This document shows positions 16,901-27,523 of a stretch of DNA of 64,000 nt, piece by piece. The stretch comes from Oribacterium sp. KHPX15 (lineage in GTDB: Bacteria > Bacillota > Clostridia > Lachnospirales > Lachnospiraceae). Location of the stretch: assembly GCF_900107835.1 (NCBI RefSeq), contig NZ_FNRG01000011.1, positions 21,183-85,182 of the forward strand, read 5' to 3'. The stretch's first letter is position 1; each line of letters begins with the position of its first letter. The notes beneath the pieces were generated by a model. That model saw nothing but the letters and a program-made list of their open reading frames with translations. It did no database searches and was not told the origin of the DNA. The position numbers were made by a program, and so were the translations under genes.

Positions 16901-18119
16901 TTCAGACGAACTCGCTCCGGGAGTTTCAGAGTCGGTTCGTATTTATATCGCACAGAAGAGAAAGATAGGTGTAGGTGATAAGATGGCCGGCCGTCACGGA
17001 AACAAGGGTGTATGTTCAAGAGTTCTCCCTGTTGAGGATCTTCCATACCTTCCTAACGGACGCCCTCTCGATATCGTGCTTAACCCTCTCGGCGTGCCTT
17101 CACGAATGAACATCGGACAGGTGCTTGAGTTACACCTTTCTCTCGCTGCAAAGGTTCTCGGCGTAGATGTTTCTACACCTATCTTTGATGGCGCTACAGA
17201 GCCGGATATCAGACAGACTCTCATCCTTGCTAACGATTACGCTAACAAGTCATGGGAAGAGTTTACAGAATTACACAAGGAAGAGCTTGATCCTGAGGTT
17301 TATGAGTATCTCGGTGCTCATCTCGATCACAGAGAGGAGTGGAAGGGTGTACCTATCGGAACCGATGGTAAGGTACAGCTCCGCGATGGACGTACAGGAC
17401 TTCCGTTCGATGGCAAGACATCTATCGGATTCATGCATTACCTTAAGCTCCACCACCTTGTAGATGATAAGATCCACGCACGTTCAACCGGTCCGTACTC
17501 ACTGGTTACACAGCAGCCACTTGGTGGTAAGGCACAGTTCGGTGGACAGCGTTTCGGAGAGATGGAAGTTTGGGCCCTCGAGGCTTACGGTGCTGCATAC
17601 ACACTTCAGGAGATCCTTACCATGAAGTCCGATGACGTTGCAGGACGTGTTAAGACCTATGAGGCTATCATAAAGGGACAGAATATCCCTGCTCCGGGTG
17701 TACCTGAGTCCTTTAAGGTTATGCTTAAGGAACTTGAGGCACTCTGCCTTGACGTTCGTGTACTTGACGATCAGCAGAATGAAATCGAGATCACAGAGGA
17801 TCTCTACGATGCTAACCAGGATATGCACCGTCTGCTTTCAGGCGGAGACAACCGTTATGATAAGAATGAGAACCTCGGCCAGTATGGCTTCGCAGCTCAG
17901 GAATTCAAGAACGGTGAGCTTGTTGACGCTGATGAAAATATGTCTGCACAGGGTGTAGAGATGTTCTCGGATGGTGACGATGAGCTTGTGTCAGCATTAG
18001 GCGCAGATCTCATGGATGATGGTTTCGGGGATGATTCTTCAGAGGAAGATGATTTCTTTGAGGATAGTGAAGATATCGTTTCGGAGTCTGACGATTTCTC
18101 AGACGACGATGAAGTATAA
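13992..18119 (+). CDS. rpoB: RNA polymerase beta subunit
   Basis: Beta subunit of core RNA polymerase, 1375 aa from ATG 13992. GGGGTGA lies 8 bp upstream of it; the longer in-frame start at 13944 has no ribosome site. The rifampicin-pocket segment near residues 538-575 ([30 protein letters not shown]) has the sensitive-type residues. Later conserved parts include [47 protein letters not shown] and the C-terminal [19 protein letters not shown]. The protein is longer than the Bacillus subunit: the region at about 290-530 carries extra Glu/Lys-rich sequence, and the end is a very acidic tail of about 45 residues. rpoC follows after 12 bp, so the two are co-transcribed. Confidence 0.97.
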   Translation: MEKSKMRVVKNGKNVRMTFAQHEEVLEMPNLIEVQKDSYEWFLSDGLREAFDDISPIQDFAGHLSLEFVGYKLCENEKKYNIEECKERDATYAAPLKVKVRLINKDKEEINEHEIFMGDLPLMTDTGSFVINGAERVIVSQLVRSPGIYYGEDHDKIGKELYSCTVIPNRGAWIEYETDSNDVFFVRVDRTRKVPVSVFIRALGVSSNAEIIDLFGEEPKLMASFEKESPEAQNYEGGLLELYRKIRPGEPLSVDSASSLLNGMFFDPRRYDLAKVGRYKFNKKLHFKNRIKGHTLAEDVIDETTGEVIAQAGEEISRDKAIEIQDAAVPYVWIDGPTRKVKVLSAMQVDLNKYVTFDASEIDYDEAKEYEHVKEYFEKQADRTHASLSEEAEKKLWDALTLEEKQALIDQDKPEELVYYPELARLMEENADDQRALRIAIMKDMHELVPKHITKEDIFASINYCMHLEEEIGTKDDIDHLGNRRIRAVGELLQNQYRIGLSRMERVVRERMATQDIEEITPQSLINIKPVTASVKEFFGSSQLSQFMDQNNPLSELTHKRRLSALGPGGLSRDRAGFEVRDVHYTHYGRMCPIETPEGPNIGLINSLASYARINEYGFIEAPYRMVDKSDPQNPKVTRDVVYLAADEEDNYVVAQANEPLDADGHFLHDNVSGRFKEATQAFPKASIDMMDVSPKMVFSVATSMIPFLQNDDANRALMGSNMQRQAVPLMVTERAAVDTGISAKAAVDSGVCCVAKSDGVVEISASNKIIIRRDSDGTLDEYKLTKFMRSNQSNCYNQKPIVFAGDHVKKGDVIADGPSTCQGEIALGKNPLIGFMTWEGYNYEDAVLLSEKLIQNDVYTSIHIEEYECEARDTKLGPEEITSDVPGVGDDALKNLDERGIIRIGAEVRAGDILVGKVTPKGETELTAEERLLRAIFGEKAREVRDTSLKVPHGAYGVVVDAKVFTRENSDELAPGVSESVRIYIAQKRKIGVGDKMAGRHGNKGVCSRVLPVEDLPYLPNGRPLDIVLNPLGVPSRMNIGQVLELHLSLAAKVLGVDVSTPIFDGATEPDIRQTLILANDYANKSWEEFTELHKEELDPEVYEYLGAHLDHREEWKGVPIGTDGKVQLRDGRTGLPFDGKTSIGFMHYLKLHHLVDDKIHARSTGPYSLVTQQPLGGKAQFGGQRFGEMEVWALEAYGAAYTLQEILTMKSDDVAGRVKTYEAIIKGQNIPAPGVPESFKVMLKELEALCLDVRVLDDQQNEIEITEDLYDANQDMHRLLSGGDNRYDKNENLGQYGFAAQEFKNGELVDADENMSAQGVEMFSDGDDELVSALGADLMDDGFGDDSSEEDDFFEDSEDIVSESDDFSDDDEV

Positions 18120-18131
18120 TAGGAGGAATAC

Positions 18132-21100
18132 ATGGCACAGCTTGATAAAATAAATGAGCCTGTTCAGTTTGATTCGATCAAGATCGGCCTTGCCTCTCCG
18201 GAGAAGATCCTGGAGTGGTCTCATGGTGAAGTTAAGAAGCCTGAGACGATCAACTACAGAACTCTGAAGCCTGAGAAGGATGGACTTTTCTGTGAGCGTA
18301 TCTTTGGACCGGTTAAAGACTGGGAGTGCCACTGCGGAAAGTACAAGAAGATCCGTTATAAGGGTGTTGTTTGTGACCGCTGCGGTGTTGAGGTAACAAA
18401 GTCCTCCGTAAGACGTGAGAGAATGGGACACATAGCTCTTGCAGCACCTGTTTCTCATATCTGGTATTTCAAGGGTATTCCTTCAAGGATGGGTCTGATA
18501 CTTGATATCAGCCCCCGTGTCCTTGAGAGAGTTCTCTATTTCGCAAGCTATATAGTACTTGATAAGGGTGAGACACAGCTTGAATACAAGCAGGTTCTTT
18601 CCGAGAAGGAGTACAGAGATGCGGTTGAACAGTACGGCTATGGTTCCTTCCGTGCAGGAATGGGTGCTGAGTCTGTACTTGAACTTCTTAAGAGCATTGA
18701 CCTCGAAAGAGAGTATACAGAATTAAGACAGGAGCTTGATGACGCTTCCGGTCAGAAGAGAGCAAGAATCGTAAAGAGACTTGAGGTTGTTGAGGCATTC
18801 CGCTCATCAGGAAACCTTCCTGAGTGGATGATCCTTACACAGCTTCCTGTCATCCCGCCTGATCTTCGTCCTATGGTACAGCTTGACGGCGGACGTTTTG
18901 CAACATCTGATCTTAATGACCTTTACAGAAGAATCATTAACAGAAACAACCGTCTCGCCCGTCTCCTCGAGCTTGGCGCACCTGAGATCATCGTACGTAA
19001 CGAGAAGCGTATGCTTCAGGAGGCTGTTGATGCTCTTATCGATAACGGTCGTCGCGGACGTCCTGTAACAGGTCCCGGAAACAGAGCTCTGAAGTCACTT
19101 TCAGATATGTTAAAGGGTAAGCAGGGACGTTTCAGACAGAACCTTCTCGGTAAGCGTGTTGACTACTCAGGACGTTCTGTTATCGTCGTAGGACCTGACC
19201 TTAAGATCTACCAGTGCGGTGTTCCTAAGGAGATGGCTCTCGAGCTTTTCAAGCCTTTCGTAATGAAGGAGCTTGTAAATACAGGTAAGGCACACAACAT
19301 TAAGAATGCCAAGAAGATGGTCGAGAGACTCGATCCTATGGTTTGGGATATCCTTGAAGGCGTTATCAAGGGACACCCGGTTATGCTTAACCGTGCTCCG
19401 ACCCTTCACAGACTTGGTATCCAGGCATTCGAGCCAACCCTCGTAGAAGGCAAGGCTATCAGACTTCATCCGCTCGTTTGTGCAGCGTTCAATGCTGACT
19501 TCGATGGTGACCAGATGGCTATCCACCTTCCGCTTACACAGGAAGCTCAGGCAGAGTGCAGATTCATGCTTCTCGCACCTAACAACCTGCTTAAGCCTTC
19601 AGACGGTGGTGTTGTTGCGGTTCCTTCACAGGATATGGTACTTGGTATCTACTACATCACACAGGAGAGACCCGGTGAGCCTAACGAGGGAATGTTCTTC
19701 AAGAGCATTAACGAGGCTATCCTTGCAAAGGAAAACGGCTACATTACCATGCACACAAGGATCAAGGTACGTATCAAGAAGAACCTCAAGAACGAGGACG
19801 GTACCGAGAGAACTGTTGAGGGCGTTATCAATACAACTGTAGGTCGTCTCATATTTAATGAGATCATCCCTCAGGATCTCGGATTTGTTGACCGTACAAT
19901 TCCGGGCAATGAGATCCTTCCTGAGATCGATGAGATAGTTAAGAAGAAGAACCTCAAGAAGATTCTTGAAAAGATAATGGACGTTCACGGTGCTACACAG
20001 ACAGCACTAAGCCTTGACGACATCAAGTCTATGGGTTACAAGCAGTCTACAATTGCAGCCATGACCGTTTCCATTTCAGATATGACAGTGCCTGCATCAA
20101 AGCAGCAGCTCCTTGATGAAGCTCAGAAGACTGTAGACAAGATCGCACGTAACTACCGTCGTGGTCTCGTAACAGAGGAAGAGAGATATCAGGAAGTTAT
20201 CGATACATGGAAGAAGACCGATGATCAGCTTACTCATGACCTTCTCAGTGGTCTTGATAAGTACAACAACATCTTTATGATGGCTGACTCCGGAGCCCGT
20301 GGATCCGATAAGCAGATCAAGCAGCTTGCAGGTATGCGTGGACTCATGGCAGATACAACCGGACGTACCATCGAGCTCCCTATCAAGTCAAACTTCCGTG
20401 AAGGTCTTGACGTACTGGAGTACTTCATTTCCGCACACGGTGCTCGTAAGGGACTTTCCGATACTGCGCTCCGTACAGCCGATTCCGGATACCTTACCCG
20501 TCGAATGGTTGACGTTACACAGGATCTCATCATCCGTGAGCTTGACTGTTCAGCAAATAAGGACAAGATCCCGTTCCTTGAGATTTCAGAGCTTTCTGAC
20601 GGACAGGAGAAGATCGAGTCACTTCAGGATCGTATCACAGGACGTTACATCGCTGAGGATATAGTAGATCCTGAGACAGGCAAGACTGTTGTTAAGGCTG
20701 ACCACATGGTTACACCTAAGCGTGCACCGCGTGTTATCAAGGCTCTTAACAATATGGGCAGAAAGACCATCAAGATCAGAACCGTACTTACCTGCCGTTC
20801 AAAGAATGGTGTATGTGCTAAGTGCTACGGTTCAAACCTTGCAACAGGTCAGCCGGTTCAGATCGGTGAGGCAGTAGGTATCATCGCTGCTCAGTCAATC
20901 GGTGAGCCGGGTACACAGCTTACCATGAGAACCTTCCACACCGGTGGTGTTGCCGGTGGTGATATCACACAGGGTCTTCCCAGAGTTGAGGAGCTTTTCG
21001 AAGCTCGTAAACCTAAGGGACTTGCAATTCTTACAGAGATCCCGGGTGTGGTTGAGATCAAGGAAACCGCTAAGAAGAGAGAAGTTGTTGTTACTGATGA

Positions 21101-21812
21101 TGCTAATGCTCAGTCAAAGACATACCTTATTCCATACGGTTCCAGACTTAAGGTACAGAACGGTCAGGTTCTTGAGGCCGGTGATGTACTTACAGAAGGT
21201 TCCATTAACCCTCATGATCTCCTGAAGATCAAGGGCACCAAGGCAGTACAGGATTACATGATCTCTGAAGTTCAGAGAGTATACCGTCTCCAGGGTGTTG
21301 AGATTCAGGACAGACATATCGAGATGATCGTTCATCAGATGATGAAGAAGGAACGTATCAACGAAGCAGGTGATTCACACTTCATTCCTGGTACAACTGT
21401 TGATCGTCTTGATTTCGAGGATGAGAACGAGAGGCTTATCGCAGAAGGCAAAAAGCCGGCAGAGGGAACAAGAATCATGCTTGGTATCACCAAGGCATCT
21501 CTTGCAACAGACTCCTTCCTGTCAGCAGCATCCTTCCAGGAGACAACCAAGGTTCTTACCGAGGCTGCCATCAACGGAAAGAGAGACAACCTTGTGGGAC
21601 TTAAGGAGAACGTTATCATCGGTAAGCTCATTCCTGCCGGTACCGGCATGAAGCGTTACAGAAATGTAGAGCTTTCACAGGATATTGAGGATATCGAGGA
21701 CGAGACAGAGCAGCTCTTCACACCTGATGAGGCATTCGACATCGATGCTGAAGGCGTTGAGAGAATCGCAGCCCGTCACAGAATCGAGAACCAGAAGAAT
21801 AATGTGCTGTAA
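18132..21812 (+). CDS. rpoC: RNA polymerase beta' subunit
   Basis: Catalytic subunit of RNA polymerase, 1226 aa, a normal length for Firmicutes. The N-terminal zinc ribbon [16 protein letters not shown] is at about residues 66-85. The absolutely conserved [10 protein letters not shown] metal-binding motif lies near 452-461. The trigger-loop region and the second zinc cluster [13 protein letters not shown] are followed by [26 protein letters not shown] lies 7 bp before the ATG and the gene is directly downstream of rpoB. A weak terminator and then array B follow. No truncation or intein was seen. Confidence 0.98.
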   Translation: MAQLDKINEPVQFDSIKIGLASPEKILEWSHGEVKKPETINYRTLKPEKDGLFCERIFGPVKDWECHCGKYKKIRYKGVVCDRCGVEVTKSSVRRERMGHIALAAPVSHIWYFKGIPSRMGLILDISPRVLERVLYFASYIVLDKGETQLEYKQVLSEKEYRDAVEQYGYGSFRAGMGAESVLELLKSIDLEREYTELRQELDDASGQKRARIVKRLEVVEAFRSSGNLPEWMILTQLPVIPPDLRPMVQLDGGRFATSDLNDLYRRIINRNNRLARLLELGAPEIIVRNEKRMLQEAVDALIDNGRRGRPVTGPGNRALKSLSDMLKGKQGRFRQNLLGKRVDYSGRSVIVVGPDLKIYQCGVPKEMALELFKPFVMKELVNTGKAHNIKNAKKMVERLDPMVWDILEGVIKGHPVMLNRAPTLHRLGIQAFEPTLVEGKAIRLHPLVCAAFNADFDGDQMAIHLPLTQEAQAECRFMLLAPNNLLKPSDGGVVAVPSQDMVLGIYYITQERPGEPNEGMFFKSINEAILAKENGYITMHTRIKVRIKKNLKNEDGTERTVEGVINTTVGRLIFNEIIPQDLGFVDRTIPGNEILPEIDEIVKKKNLKKILEKIMDVHGATQTALSLDDIKSMGYKQSTIAAMTVSISDMTVPASKQQLLDEAQKTVDKIARNYRRGLVTEEERYQEVIDTWKKTDDQLTHDLLSGLDKYNNIFMMADSGARGSDKQIKQLAGMRGLMADTTGRTIELPIKSNFREGLDVLEYFISAHGARKGLSDTALRTADSGYLTRRMVDVTQDLIIRELDCSANKDKIPFLEISELSDGQEKIESLQDRITGRYIAEDIVDPETGKTVVKADHMVTPKRAPRVIKALNNMGRKTIKIRTVLTCRSKNGVCAKCYGSNLATGQPVQIGEAVGIIAAQSIGEPGTQLTMRTFHTGGVAGGDITQGLPRVEELFEARKPKGLAILTEIPGVVEIKETAKKREVVVTDDANAQSKTYLIPYGSRLKVQNGQVLEAGDVLTEGSINPHDLLKIKGTKAVQDYMISEVQRVYRLQGVEIQDRHIEMIVHQMMKKERINEAGDSHFIPGTTVDRLDFEDENERLIAEGKKPAEGTRIMLGITKASLATDSFLSAASFQETTKVLTEAAINGKRDNLVGLKENVIIGKLIPAGTGMKRYRNVELSQDIEDIEDETEQLFTPDEAFDIDAEGVERIAARHRIENQKNNVL

Positions 21813-21878
21813 ATAGTTCTGACTGATGAAGTGTTTAACACTAAACAGTCCGTAACCAAACAGTAATAATAGAAGAAA

Positions 21879-21906
21879 GGGATCGCGGCTTGCTGCGGTT
21901 CCTTTT
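21879..21906 (+). terminator. rpoC terminator
   Basis: GGGATCGC pairs with GCGGTTCC (two G-U pairs) over an 8-nt loop, followed by TTTT. The first site of array B begins at the end of the T run. Confidence 0.7.
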
Positions 21907-22310
21907 CACCTATATTCACAAAAAAAGAATATGGGTCAAGTAATCCCCGATACTCAAATGACCTATATCAGCAAAAACGCAATATGAGTCAAGCCCTGAC
22001 TCAATACTCAATGACCTTAATCTTTAAATACGGAATATGAGTCAAGCCCTTTCCTGATACTCAATGACTTAAATCCTCAAAAACGTAATATGGGTCAAGA
22101 CTATACCTGAAGCTTAATGACCTAAATCTCCAAAATTGAAATTAGAGTCAATACTTTACCCGGTTTTTAATGACCTATATCCTAAAAAAGGATAAATGAG
22201 TCAAGATTTGGACTGATTTTTTATGACCTATATATTTTAAAATGTGATTATGAGTCATGTAGTCTCAGGTTTCACAATGACTCATATCACAAAAAACAGA
22301 TTATGAGTCA
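21906..22310. repeat. array B: sixteen phased alternating TGAGTCA / TGACCTA sites
   Basis: Site starts: 21906 (TCACCTA), 21932 (TGGGTCA), 21959 (TGACCTA), 21985 (TGAGTCA), 22012 (TGACCTT), 22038 (TGAGTCA), 22065 (TGACTTA), 22091 (TGGGTCA), 22118 (TGACCTA), 22144 (AGAGTCA), 22171 (TGACCTA), 22197 (TGAGTCA), 22224 (TGACCTA), 22251 (TGAGTCA), 22278 (TGACTCA), 22304 (TGAGTCA). Steps are 26 or 27 bp throughout and orientation alternates. Most + sites read ATATGRGTCA and most - sites TGACCTATAT. The DNA between sites is poorly conserved. It fills the gap between the rpoC terminator and the rpsL promoter. Confidence 0.95.
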
Positions 22311-22357
22311 GTTAATAGTGTGGTTTCTTTTGTTATATGAAAATTATATAAATTTGA

Positions 22358-22386
22358 TTGACAATAAAATGTGGTTGAAGTATAGT
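22358..22386 (+). promoter_or_regulatory. strong promoter of the rpsL operon
   Basis: TTGACA and TATAGT with a 17-bp spacer; start near 22393, 48 bp downstream of array B. Confidence 0.85.
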
Positions 22387-22391
22387 ACTTA

Positions 22392-22413
22392 GGCGTGCGT
22401 GAAAAAACACGCC
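22392..22413 (+). promoter_or_regulatory. leader hairpin at the rpsL transcript start
   Basis: GGCGTG pairs with CACGCC over a 10-nt loop right at the predicted transcript 5' end. It may stabilise the message or serve in autoregulation. Confidence 0.4.
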
Positions 22414-22473
22414 CTGTTTGGTATTTCAGGTTAAAAAATATACATATTATAAATCTATTGAAAGGAGAACCAA

Positions 22474-22893
22474 ATGCCTACATTTAACCAGTTAGTAAGA
22501 AAGGGCAGAACTTCTCAGAAGAAGAAGTCTACCGCACCTGCACTTCAGAAAGGATTCAACTCTTTAAAGAAGGTGGCAACTAACATTTCCGCTCCTCAGA
22601 AGCGTGGTGTATGTACAGCTGTTAAGACAGCTACACCTAAGAAGCCTAACTCAGCTCTTCGTAAGATCGCCAGAGTAAGACTTTCAAACGGTTTCGAAGT
22701 TACATCATACATTCCGGGAGAGGGACATAACCTTCAGGAGCACTCTGTTGTTATGATCCGTGGTGGCCGTGTTAAGGATCTTCCTGGTACAAGATACCAT
22801 ATCATCCGTGGAACACTGGACACAGCCGGCGTTGCAAACAGAATGCAGGCCCGTTCAAAGTACGGCGCAAAGAGACCTAAGGCTAAGAAGTAA
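22474..22893 (+). CDS. rpsL: 30S ribosomal protein S12
   Basis: Small-subunit protein at the decoding centre, 139 aa, the usual length. The conserved [19 protein letters not shown] stretch lies at about residues 52-70. The lysines where streptomycin-resistance changes occur are unchanged. [12 protein letters not shown] and [20 protein letters not shown] follow, with a basic C-terminus. AAAGGAGA precedes the ATG. It is the first gene of the rpsL-rpsG-fusA-tuf (str) operon, driven by the promoter at 22358. Confidence 0.98.
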   Translation: MPTFNQLVRKGRTSQKKKSTAPALQKGFNSLKKVATNISAPQKRGVCTAVKTATPKKPNSALRKIARVRLSNGFEVTSYIPGEGHNLQEHSVVMIRGGRVKDLPGTRYHIIRGTLDTAGVANRMQARSKYGAKRPKAKK

Positions 22894-23069
22894 TTTAGAT
22901 TACCTTAGTAAGATTCAGTAATTAAGACATGGTTAAAATGACGGATAATGGAACTCATTATTTATATAAGGTGTGTCCTTGTCCGCATGAACTCGCAAAA
23001 CACTACAATTAAGTAGCAGTTGCGTAGAGTACCGATGATCTAAAACAAATTTTTAAGGAGGGAAGTAAC
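22894..23069 (+). other. rpsL-rpsG intercistronic region
   Basis: 176 bp with no gene. In many bacteria S7 represses its operon through the rpsL-rpsG gap. No terminator or promoter was seen; the region could hold such a site, but I see no convincing fold by eye. Confidence 0.3.
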
Positions 23070-23540
23070 GTGCCACGTAAAGGACATACTCTGCACAGAG
23101 ACGTTCTCGCAGACCCAATCTACAATTCAAAGATTGTAACAAAGCTTGTTAATTCCATCATGCTTGATGGTAAGAAGGGTGTTGCACAGAAGATCGTTTA
23201 TGGTGCATTCGACATCGTCGCAGAGAAGAGCGGCAAGGAAGCTACAGAAGTATTTGAAGAGGCTATGAACAACATCATGCCTGTTCTTGAAGTTAAGGCT
23301 AAGCGTATCGGTGGTGCCACATATCAGGTACCTATGGAGGTTAAGCCTGAGAGACGTCAGACACTTGGCCTTCGTTGGCTTACAGAGTTCTCACGTAAGA
23401 GATCTGAGAAGACTCAGGCTGAGAGACTCGCTAACGAGATCATGGACGCTGCAAACAATACCGGTGCAGCTGTTAAGCGTAAGGAAGAGATGCATAGAAT
23501 GGCTGAGGCTAACAAGGCATTCGCGCACTACAGATTCTGA
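23070..23540 (+). CDS. rpsG: 30S ribosomal protein S7
   Basis: Primary 16S rRNA-binding protein that starts assembly of the 30S head, 156 aa. [34 protein letters not shown], the [10 protein letters not shown] loop and [14 protein letters not shown] are all typical. It starts at GTG 23070 with AAGGAGGG 5 bp upstream. Second gene of the str operon; fusA follows after 15 bp. Confidence 0.97.
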   Translation: MPRKGHTLHRDVLADPIYNSKIVTKLVNSIMLDGKKGVAQKIVYGAFDIVAEKSGKEATEVFEEAMNNIMPVLEVKAKRIGGATYQVPMEVKPERRQTLGLRWLTEFSRKRSEKTQAERLANEIMDAANNTGAAVKRKEEMHRMAEANKAFAHYRF

Positions 23541-23555
23541 TAGGAGGAAAACACT

Positions 23556-25676
23556 TTGGCTACCAGAGAATATTCACTTGAGCATACAAGAAATATTGGT
23601 ATCATGGCACATATCGATGCCGGTAAGACTACACTGACAGAGCGTATCCTCTTCTACACAGGTGTTAACCACAAGATCGGTGACACACACGAAGGAACAG
23701 CAACCATGGACTGGATGGCACAGGAGCAGGAGCGTGGTATCACTATCACATCCGCTGCTACCACATGTCACTGGACACAGGAGTTCGAGCACAAGAAGAT
23801 TGAAGGTGCTCCTGAGCACAGAATCAACATTATCGATACTCCGGGTCACGTAGACTTCACAGTTGAGGTTGAGCGTTCCCTTAGAGTACTTGACGGTGCT
23901 GTAGGTGTGTTCGACGCTAAGTCCGGCGTTGAGCCACAGTCTGAGAACGTTTGGAGACAGGCTGATACATATCACGTACCAAGACTGGCATTCATCAACA
24001 AGATGGATATCGTAGGTGCTGATTTCTTCCATTCTGTTCAGACTATCGTTGATCGTCTTGGTAAGAACTGCGTTATGGTTCAGCTTCCTATCGGACGTGA
24101 GGACACATATGTAGGTCTCATCGACCTTATGGAGATGAAGGCTTACTACTATAGAGATGACAAGGGCGAAGACATCGAGATCACAGCTGTTCCCGATGAT
24201 ATGAAGGATCAGGCTGAAGAGTACCACACAAAGATGGTAGAGCAGATCGCTGAGCTCGATGAGGAACTCATGGAGAAGTACCTTGAGGGTGAGGAGCTTA
24301 CTATCGAAGAGATGAAGAAGGCTCTTCGTAAGGCTACAATTGCAGGTGATGCAATTCCTTGCCTCTGCGGTACAGCTTACAGAAACAAGGGCGTACAGAA
24401 GCTTCTTGATGCTGTTATCGATTATCTCCCGGCTCCTACAGATGTTCCTGATGTTACAGGTACAGATATGGACGGAAATGAGGACACAAGACCTTCATCA
24501 GATGATGCTCCGTTCGCAGCTCTTGCATTCAAGATCATGACTGACCCGTTTGTAGGTAAGCTTGCATATTTCCGTGTATATTCAGGTACACTTAAGACCG
24601 GTTCTTACTGCCTGAACTCTACAAAGGATAAGAAGGAGAGAGTTGGTCGTCTTCTTCAGATGCATGCTAACAAGAGACAGGAACTTGATGAAGTATTCTC
24701 AGGTGATATCGCAGCTGCAGTAGGATTCAAGATCACTACAACAGGTGACACAATCTGTGACGAGCAGCACCCTATCATTCTTGAGTCTATGGAATTCCCT
24801 GAGCCTGTTATCTCTGTTGCTATCGAGCCTAAGACCAAGGCTTCACAGGGTAAGATGACAGATGCTCTTGCAAAGCTTGCTGAAGAGGATCCTACATTCC
24901 GCGTAAGAACTGATGAAGAGACAGGACAGACAATCATTTCAGGTATGGGTGAGCTTCACCTTGAGATCATTGTTGACCGTCTTCTCCGTGAGTTCCACGT
25001 AGAGGCTAATGTTGGTGCTCCTCAGGTTGCTTACAAGGAGACATTTACAAAGGCTGTTGATGTACAGGGCCGTTATGTTCACCAGTCCGGTGGTTCAGGT
25101 ATGTACGGTGATTGTAAGGTTAAGTTCGAGCCGATGGATGCAAACGCTGAAGAGACCTTCAAGTTTGAGTCTACTGTTGTCGGTGGTTCTATCCCTAAGG
25201 AGTACATTCCTGCTATCGAGAAGGGTATCAGAAACGCAGCTCAGTCAGGTATTCTTGCCGGCTATCCTGTACTTGGTATCCATGCTAATGTTTATGATGG
25301 ATCATACCATGATGTCGATTCTAACGAGCGTGCATTCGAGTTCGCCGGTTCAATCGCATTCAAGACAGCTATGGAGAAGGCAGATCCAGTTCTTCTTGAG
25401 CCTATCATGAAGGTTGAGATCGTAACTCCTGAAGAGTACATGGGTAACGTTATCGGCGATGTAAACTCTCGTCGTGGACGTATCGAGAGCATGGAGGACA
25501 TCCCTTCAGGCAAGCAGGTTAACAGCTTTGTACCTCTTGCAGAGATGTTCGGTTATGCAACAGACCTTCGTTCAAAGACACAGGGTCGTGCAAACTACTC
25601 AATGTTCTTCGATCACTATGAGAAGTGCCCTAAGAACGTTCAGGATGCTGTTCTCAAAGAGAAAAAAGGCAAATAA
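23556..25676 (+). CDS. fusA: elongation factor G
   Basis: Translocation GTPase of 706 aa. G1 [15 protein letters not shown] is near residues 17-31, followed by the switch-I region with [12 protein letters not shown]3 DTPGHVDF and G4 NKMD. Domains II to V follow in full. It starts at TTG 23556, with TAGGAGG 8 bp upstream and no in-frame ATG before the G domain. It is co-transcribed after rpsG. Codon use is highly biased, as expected for a highly expressed gene. Confidence 0.97.
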   Translation: MATREYSLEHTRNIGIMAHIDAGKTTLTERILFYTGVNHKIGDTHEGTATMDWMAQEQERGITITSAATTCHWTQEFEHKKIEGAPEHRINIIDTPGHVDFTVEVERSLRVLDGAVGVFDAKSGVEPQSENVWRQADTYHVPRLAFINKMDIVGADFFHSVQTIVDRLGKNCVMVQLPIGREDTYVGLIDLMEMKAYYYRDDKGEDIEITAVPDDMKDQAEEYHTKMVEQIAELDEELMEKYLEGEELTIEEMKKALRKATIAGDAIPCLCGTAYRNKGVQKLLDAVIDYLPAPTDVPDVTGTDMDGNEDTRPSSDDAPFAALAFKIMTDPFVGKLAYFRVYSGTLKTGSYCLNSTKDKKERVGRLLQMHANKRQELDEVFSGDIAAAVGFKITTTGDTICDEQHPIILESMEFPEPVISVAIEPKTKASQGKMTDALAKLAEEDPTFRVRTDEETGQTIISGMGELHLEIIVDRLLREFHVEANVGAPQVAYKETFTKAVDVQGRYVHQSGGSGMYGDCKVKFEPMDANAEETFKFESTVVGGSIPKEYIPAIEKGIRNAAQSGILAGYPVLGIHANVYDGSYHDVDSNERAFEFAGSIAFKTAMEKADPVLLEPIMKVEIVTPEEYMGNVIGDVNSRRGRIESMEDIPSGKQVNSFVPLAEMFGYATDLRSKTQGRANYSMFFDHYEKCPKNVQDAVLKEKKGK

Positions 25677-25698
25677 TTAAAAATATTTAAAAAAAGTC

Positions 25699-25742
25699 AG
25701 TATTTTTGGGCTAAGATAAGCATCTGAATGCCCAAAAATACT
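25699..25742 (+). promoter_or_regulatory. 13-bp inverted repeat between fusA and tuf
   Basis: AGTATTTTTGGGC pairs exactly with GCCCAAAAATACT over an 18-nt loop. No T run follows, so it may be a processing or stability element rather than a terminator. Confidence 0.5.
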
Positions 25743-25818
25743 TGATAAAATAAACTAACAATGATAAAATCATGTTTGCTGATTGCAAGGAGATACTTTG
25801 CGATTGGCTTAATGTACT

Positions 25819-25848
25819 GCACGGAGCATGCGAGCGCATGCATGGTGC
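25819..25848 (+). promoter_or_regulatory. GC-rich hairpin in the tuf leader
   Basis: GCAC..GCATGCG-AG-CGCATGC..GTGC forms a stem with one internal loop, about 47 bp before tuf. A TTGACA at 25850-25855 follows, but no -10 box at the right distance was found. Confidence 0.45.
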
Positions 25849-25894
25849 TTGACATGATATTCGTTGTATTACATTTTCCAGGAGGAATTGAAAA

Positions 25895-27088
25895 ATGGCA
25901 AAGGCACATTTCGAAAGAACTAAGCCACATGTTAACATCGGTACCATCGGTCACGTAGACCACGGTAAAACAACTCTTACAGCTGCTATCACAGCAGTTC
26001 TCGCTGACAGACTTGGACTTGATCCAGCTGTTCCTTTCGATCAGATCGATAAGGCTCCGGAAGAGAGAGAAAGAGGAATCACTATCAACTCTGCACACGT
26101 TGAGTATGAGACAGAGAACCGTCACTATGCTCACGTTGACTGCCCGGGCCACGCTGACTATGTAAAGAACATGATCACTGGTGCTGCTCAGATGGATGGT
26201 GCTATCCTCGTTGTTGCTGCAACTGATGGTGTTATGGCTCAGACAAGAGAGCATATCCTTCTTGCTCGTCAGGTAGGTGTTCCTGCTATCGTTGTATTCC
26301 TTAACAAGTGCGATATGGTTGACGATCCTGAGCTTCTTGAGCTCGTAGAGATGGAGGTTAGAGACCTTCTTAACGAGTATGAGTTCCCAGGCGATGAGAT
26401 TCCTGTAGTTCAGGGTTCAGCTCTTAAGGCTCTTGAGGATCCTAAGAGTGAGTGGGGCGACAAGATTCTTGAGCTTATGAAGCAGGTTGATGAGTACATT
26501 CCTGCTCCTGCACGTGAGACAGATAAGCCTTTCCTTATGCCTGTTGAGGACGTATTCACAATCACAGGTCGTGGAACTGTTGCTACAGGCCGTGTAGAGC
26601 GTGGTGTTCTTCACCTTAACGATGAAGTTGAGGTTGTAGGTATTTCTGAGGAGACTCAGAAGACTGTTGTAACCGGTATCGAGATGTTCCGTAAGACTCT
26701 TGATGATGCTCAGGCTGGTGATAACGTAGGTCTTCTCCTTCGTGGTATCAACCGTGATCAGATCGAGAGAGGTCAGGTTCTCTGCAAGCCGGGTTCAGTA
26801 AAGTGCCACAGCAAGTTCACTGCTCAGGTATACGTACTTACAAAGGATGAAGGTGGACGTCATACTCCTTTCTTCACAAACTACAGACCTCAGTTCTATT
26901 TCAGAACAACAGACGTTACAGGTGTTTGCCACCTTCCAGAGGGTACAGAGATGTGCATGCCTGGTGATAACACAGAGATGAGTGTAGAGCTCATCCACCC
27001 TGTAGCTATGGAAGAGGGTCTTCGTTTCGCTATCCGTGAGGGTGGTAGAACAGTAGGATCTGGAAGAGTTGTTTCTATCACAGAGTAA
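25895..27088 (+). CDS. tuf: elongation factor Tu
   Basis: GTPase that delivers aminoacyl-tRNA to the ribosome, 397 aa. G1 [10 protein letters not shown] is near residues 18-27, with [28 protein letters not shown] and NKCDMVDD. Domain 2 has [14 protein letters not shown] and domain 3 ends [15 protein letters not shown] lies 10 bp before the ATG. Last gene of the str operon. The 218-bp gap after fusA holds two hairpins, so separate regulation is possible. Confidence 0.98.
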   Translation: MAKAHFERTKPHVNIGTIGHVDHGKTTLTAAITAVLADRLGLDPAVPFDQIDKAPEERERGITINSAHVEYETENRHYAHVDCPGHADYVKNMITGAAQMDGAILVVAATDGVMAQTREHILLARQVGVPAIVVFLNKCDMVDDPELLELVEMEVRDLLNEYEFPGDEIPVVQGSALKALEDPKSEWGDKILELMKQVDEYIPAPARETDKPFLMPVEDVFTITGRGTVATGRVERGVLHLNDEVEVVGISEETQKTVVTGIEMFRKTLDDAQAGDNVGLLLRGINRDQIERGQVLCKPGSVKCHSKFTAQVYVLTKDEGGRHTPFFTNYRPQFYFRTTDVTGVCHLPEGTEMCMPGDNTEMSVELIHPVAMEEGLRFAIREGGRTVGSGRVVSITE

Positions 27089-27126
27089 TTCTTCGATTCC
27101 TAGTTTCACTAGATGAATTTTCAAAA

Positions 27127-27158
27127 GAGCGTAGAGATTTTCTCTACGCTCTTTTTTT
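27127..27158 (+). terminator. str operon terminator
   Basis: GAGCGTAGAG pairs with CTCTACGCTC over a 5-nt loop, followed by seven T. Confidence 0.95.
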
Positions 27159-27523
27159 GAACAATATTATTCGTAAACATCAATTATTGTTTTCTCATTT
27201 GACTTATCTTGAGGAAATGGAGTTTAGAGTCATAATAATAAAACCTGACATATTGTAGTCAACCCAAGAATCGTCATACGTTAGATTAATAAATTAATAA
27301 GGGGAAAGTAAAGAAAGCGACATGACTTTAGCCTTTTTTCTTATAGTGGGATATTGTAAACTATATGTGTAAAACTATGTATATTTGTAGTTTGTCTCAT
27401 ATATCAATACTGTTAAATCCTGCTGGTTTTGATAGGCAGACTGGTATAGGATAAAGCCGGAGGTATTGACAGCGGTATGTCATAATATAACGGCGAAATA
27501 CCTTTTTTACAGAGGAGTAGCGT
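27159..27523. other. intergenic region with weak TGACTTA/AGAGTCA pair
   Basis: No gene seen. A TGACTTA at 27200 and AGAGTCA at 27226 are 26 bp apart in alternating sense, like the phased arrays. Later GTCA sites (27255, 27271) do not keep phase. A TTGACA at 27467-27472 lies 57 bp before the next gene, but no -10 stands at normal spacing. Confidence 0.35.

Noticed and set aside
23574-24227. 217-aa minus-strand ORF inside fusA
   Set aside because: Shadow of the biased codon use of fusA; no start context or family features.
25850-25880. separate tuf promoter from TTGACA at 25850
   Set aside because: The only -10-like hexamer is at 15-bp spacing and would leave almost no leader before the ribosome site.
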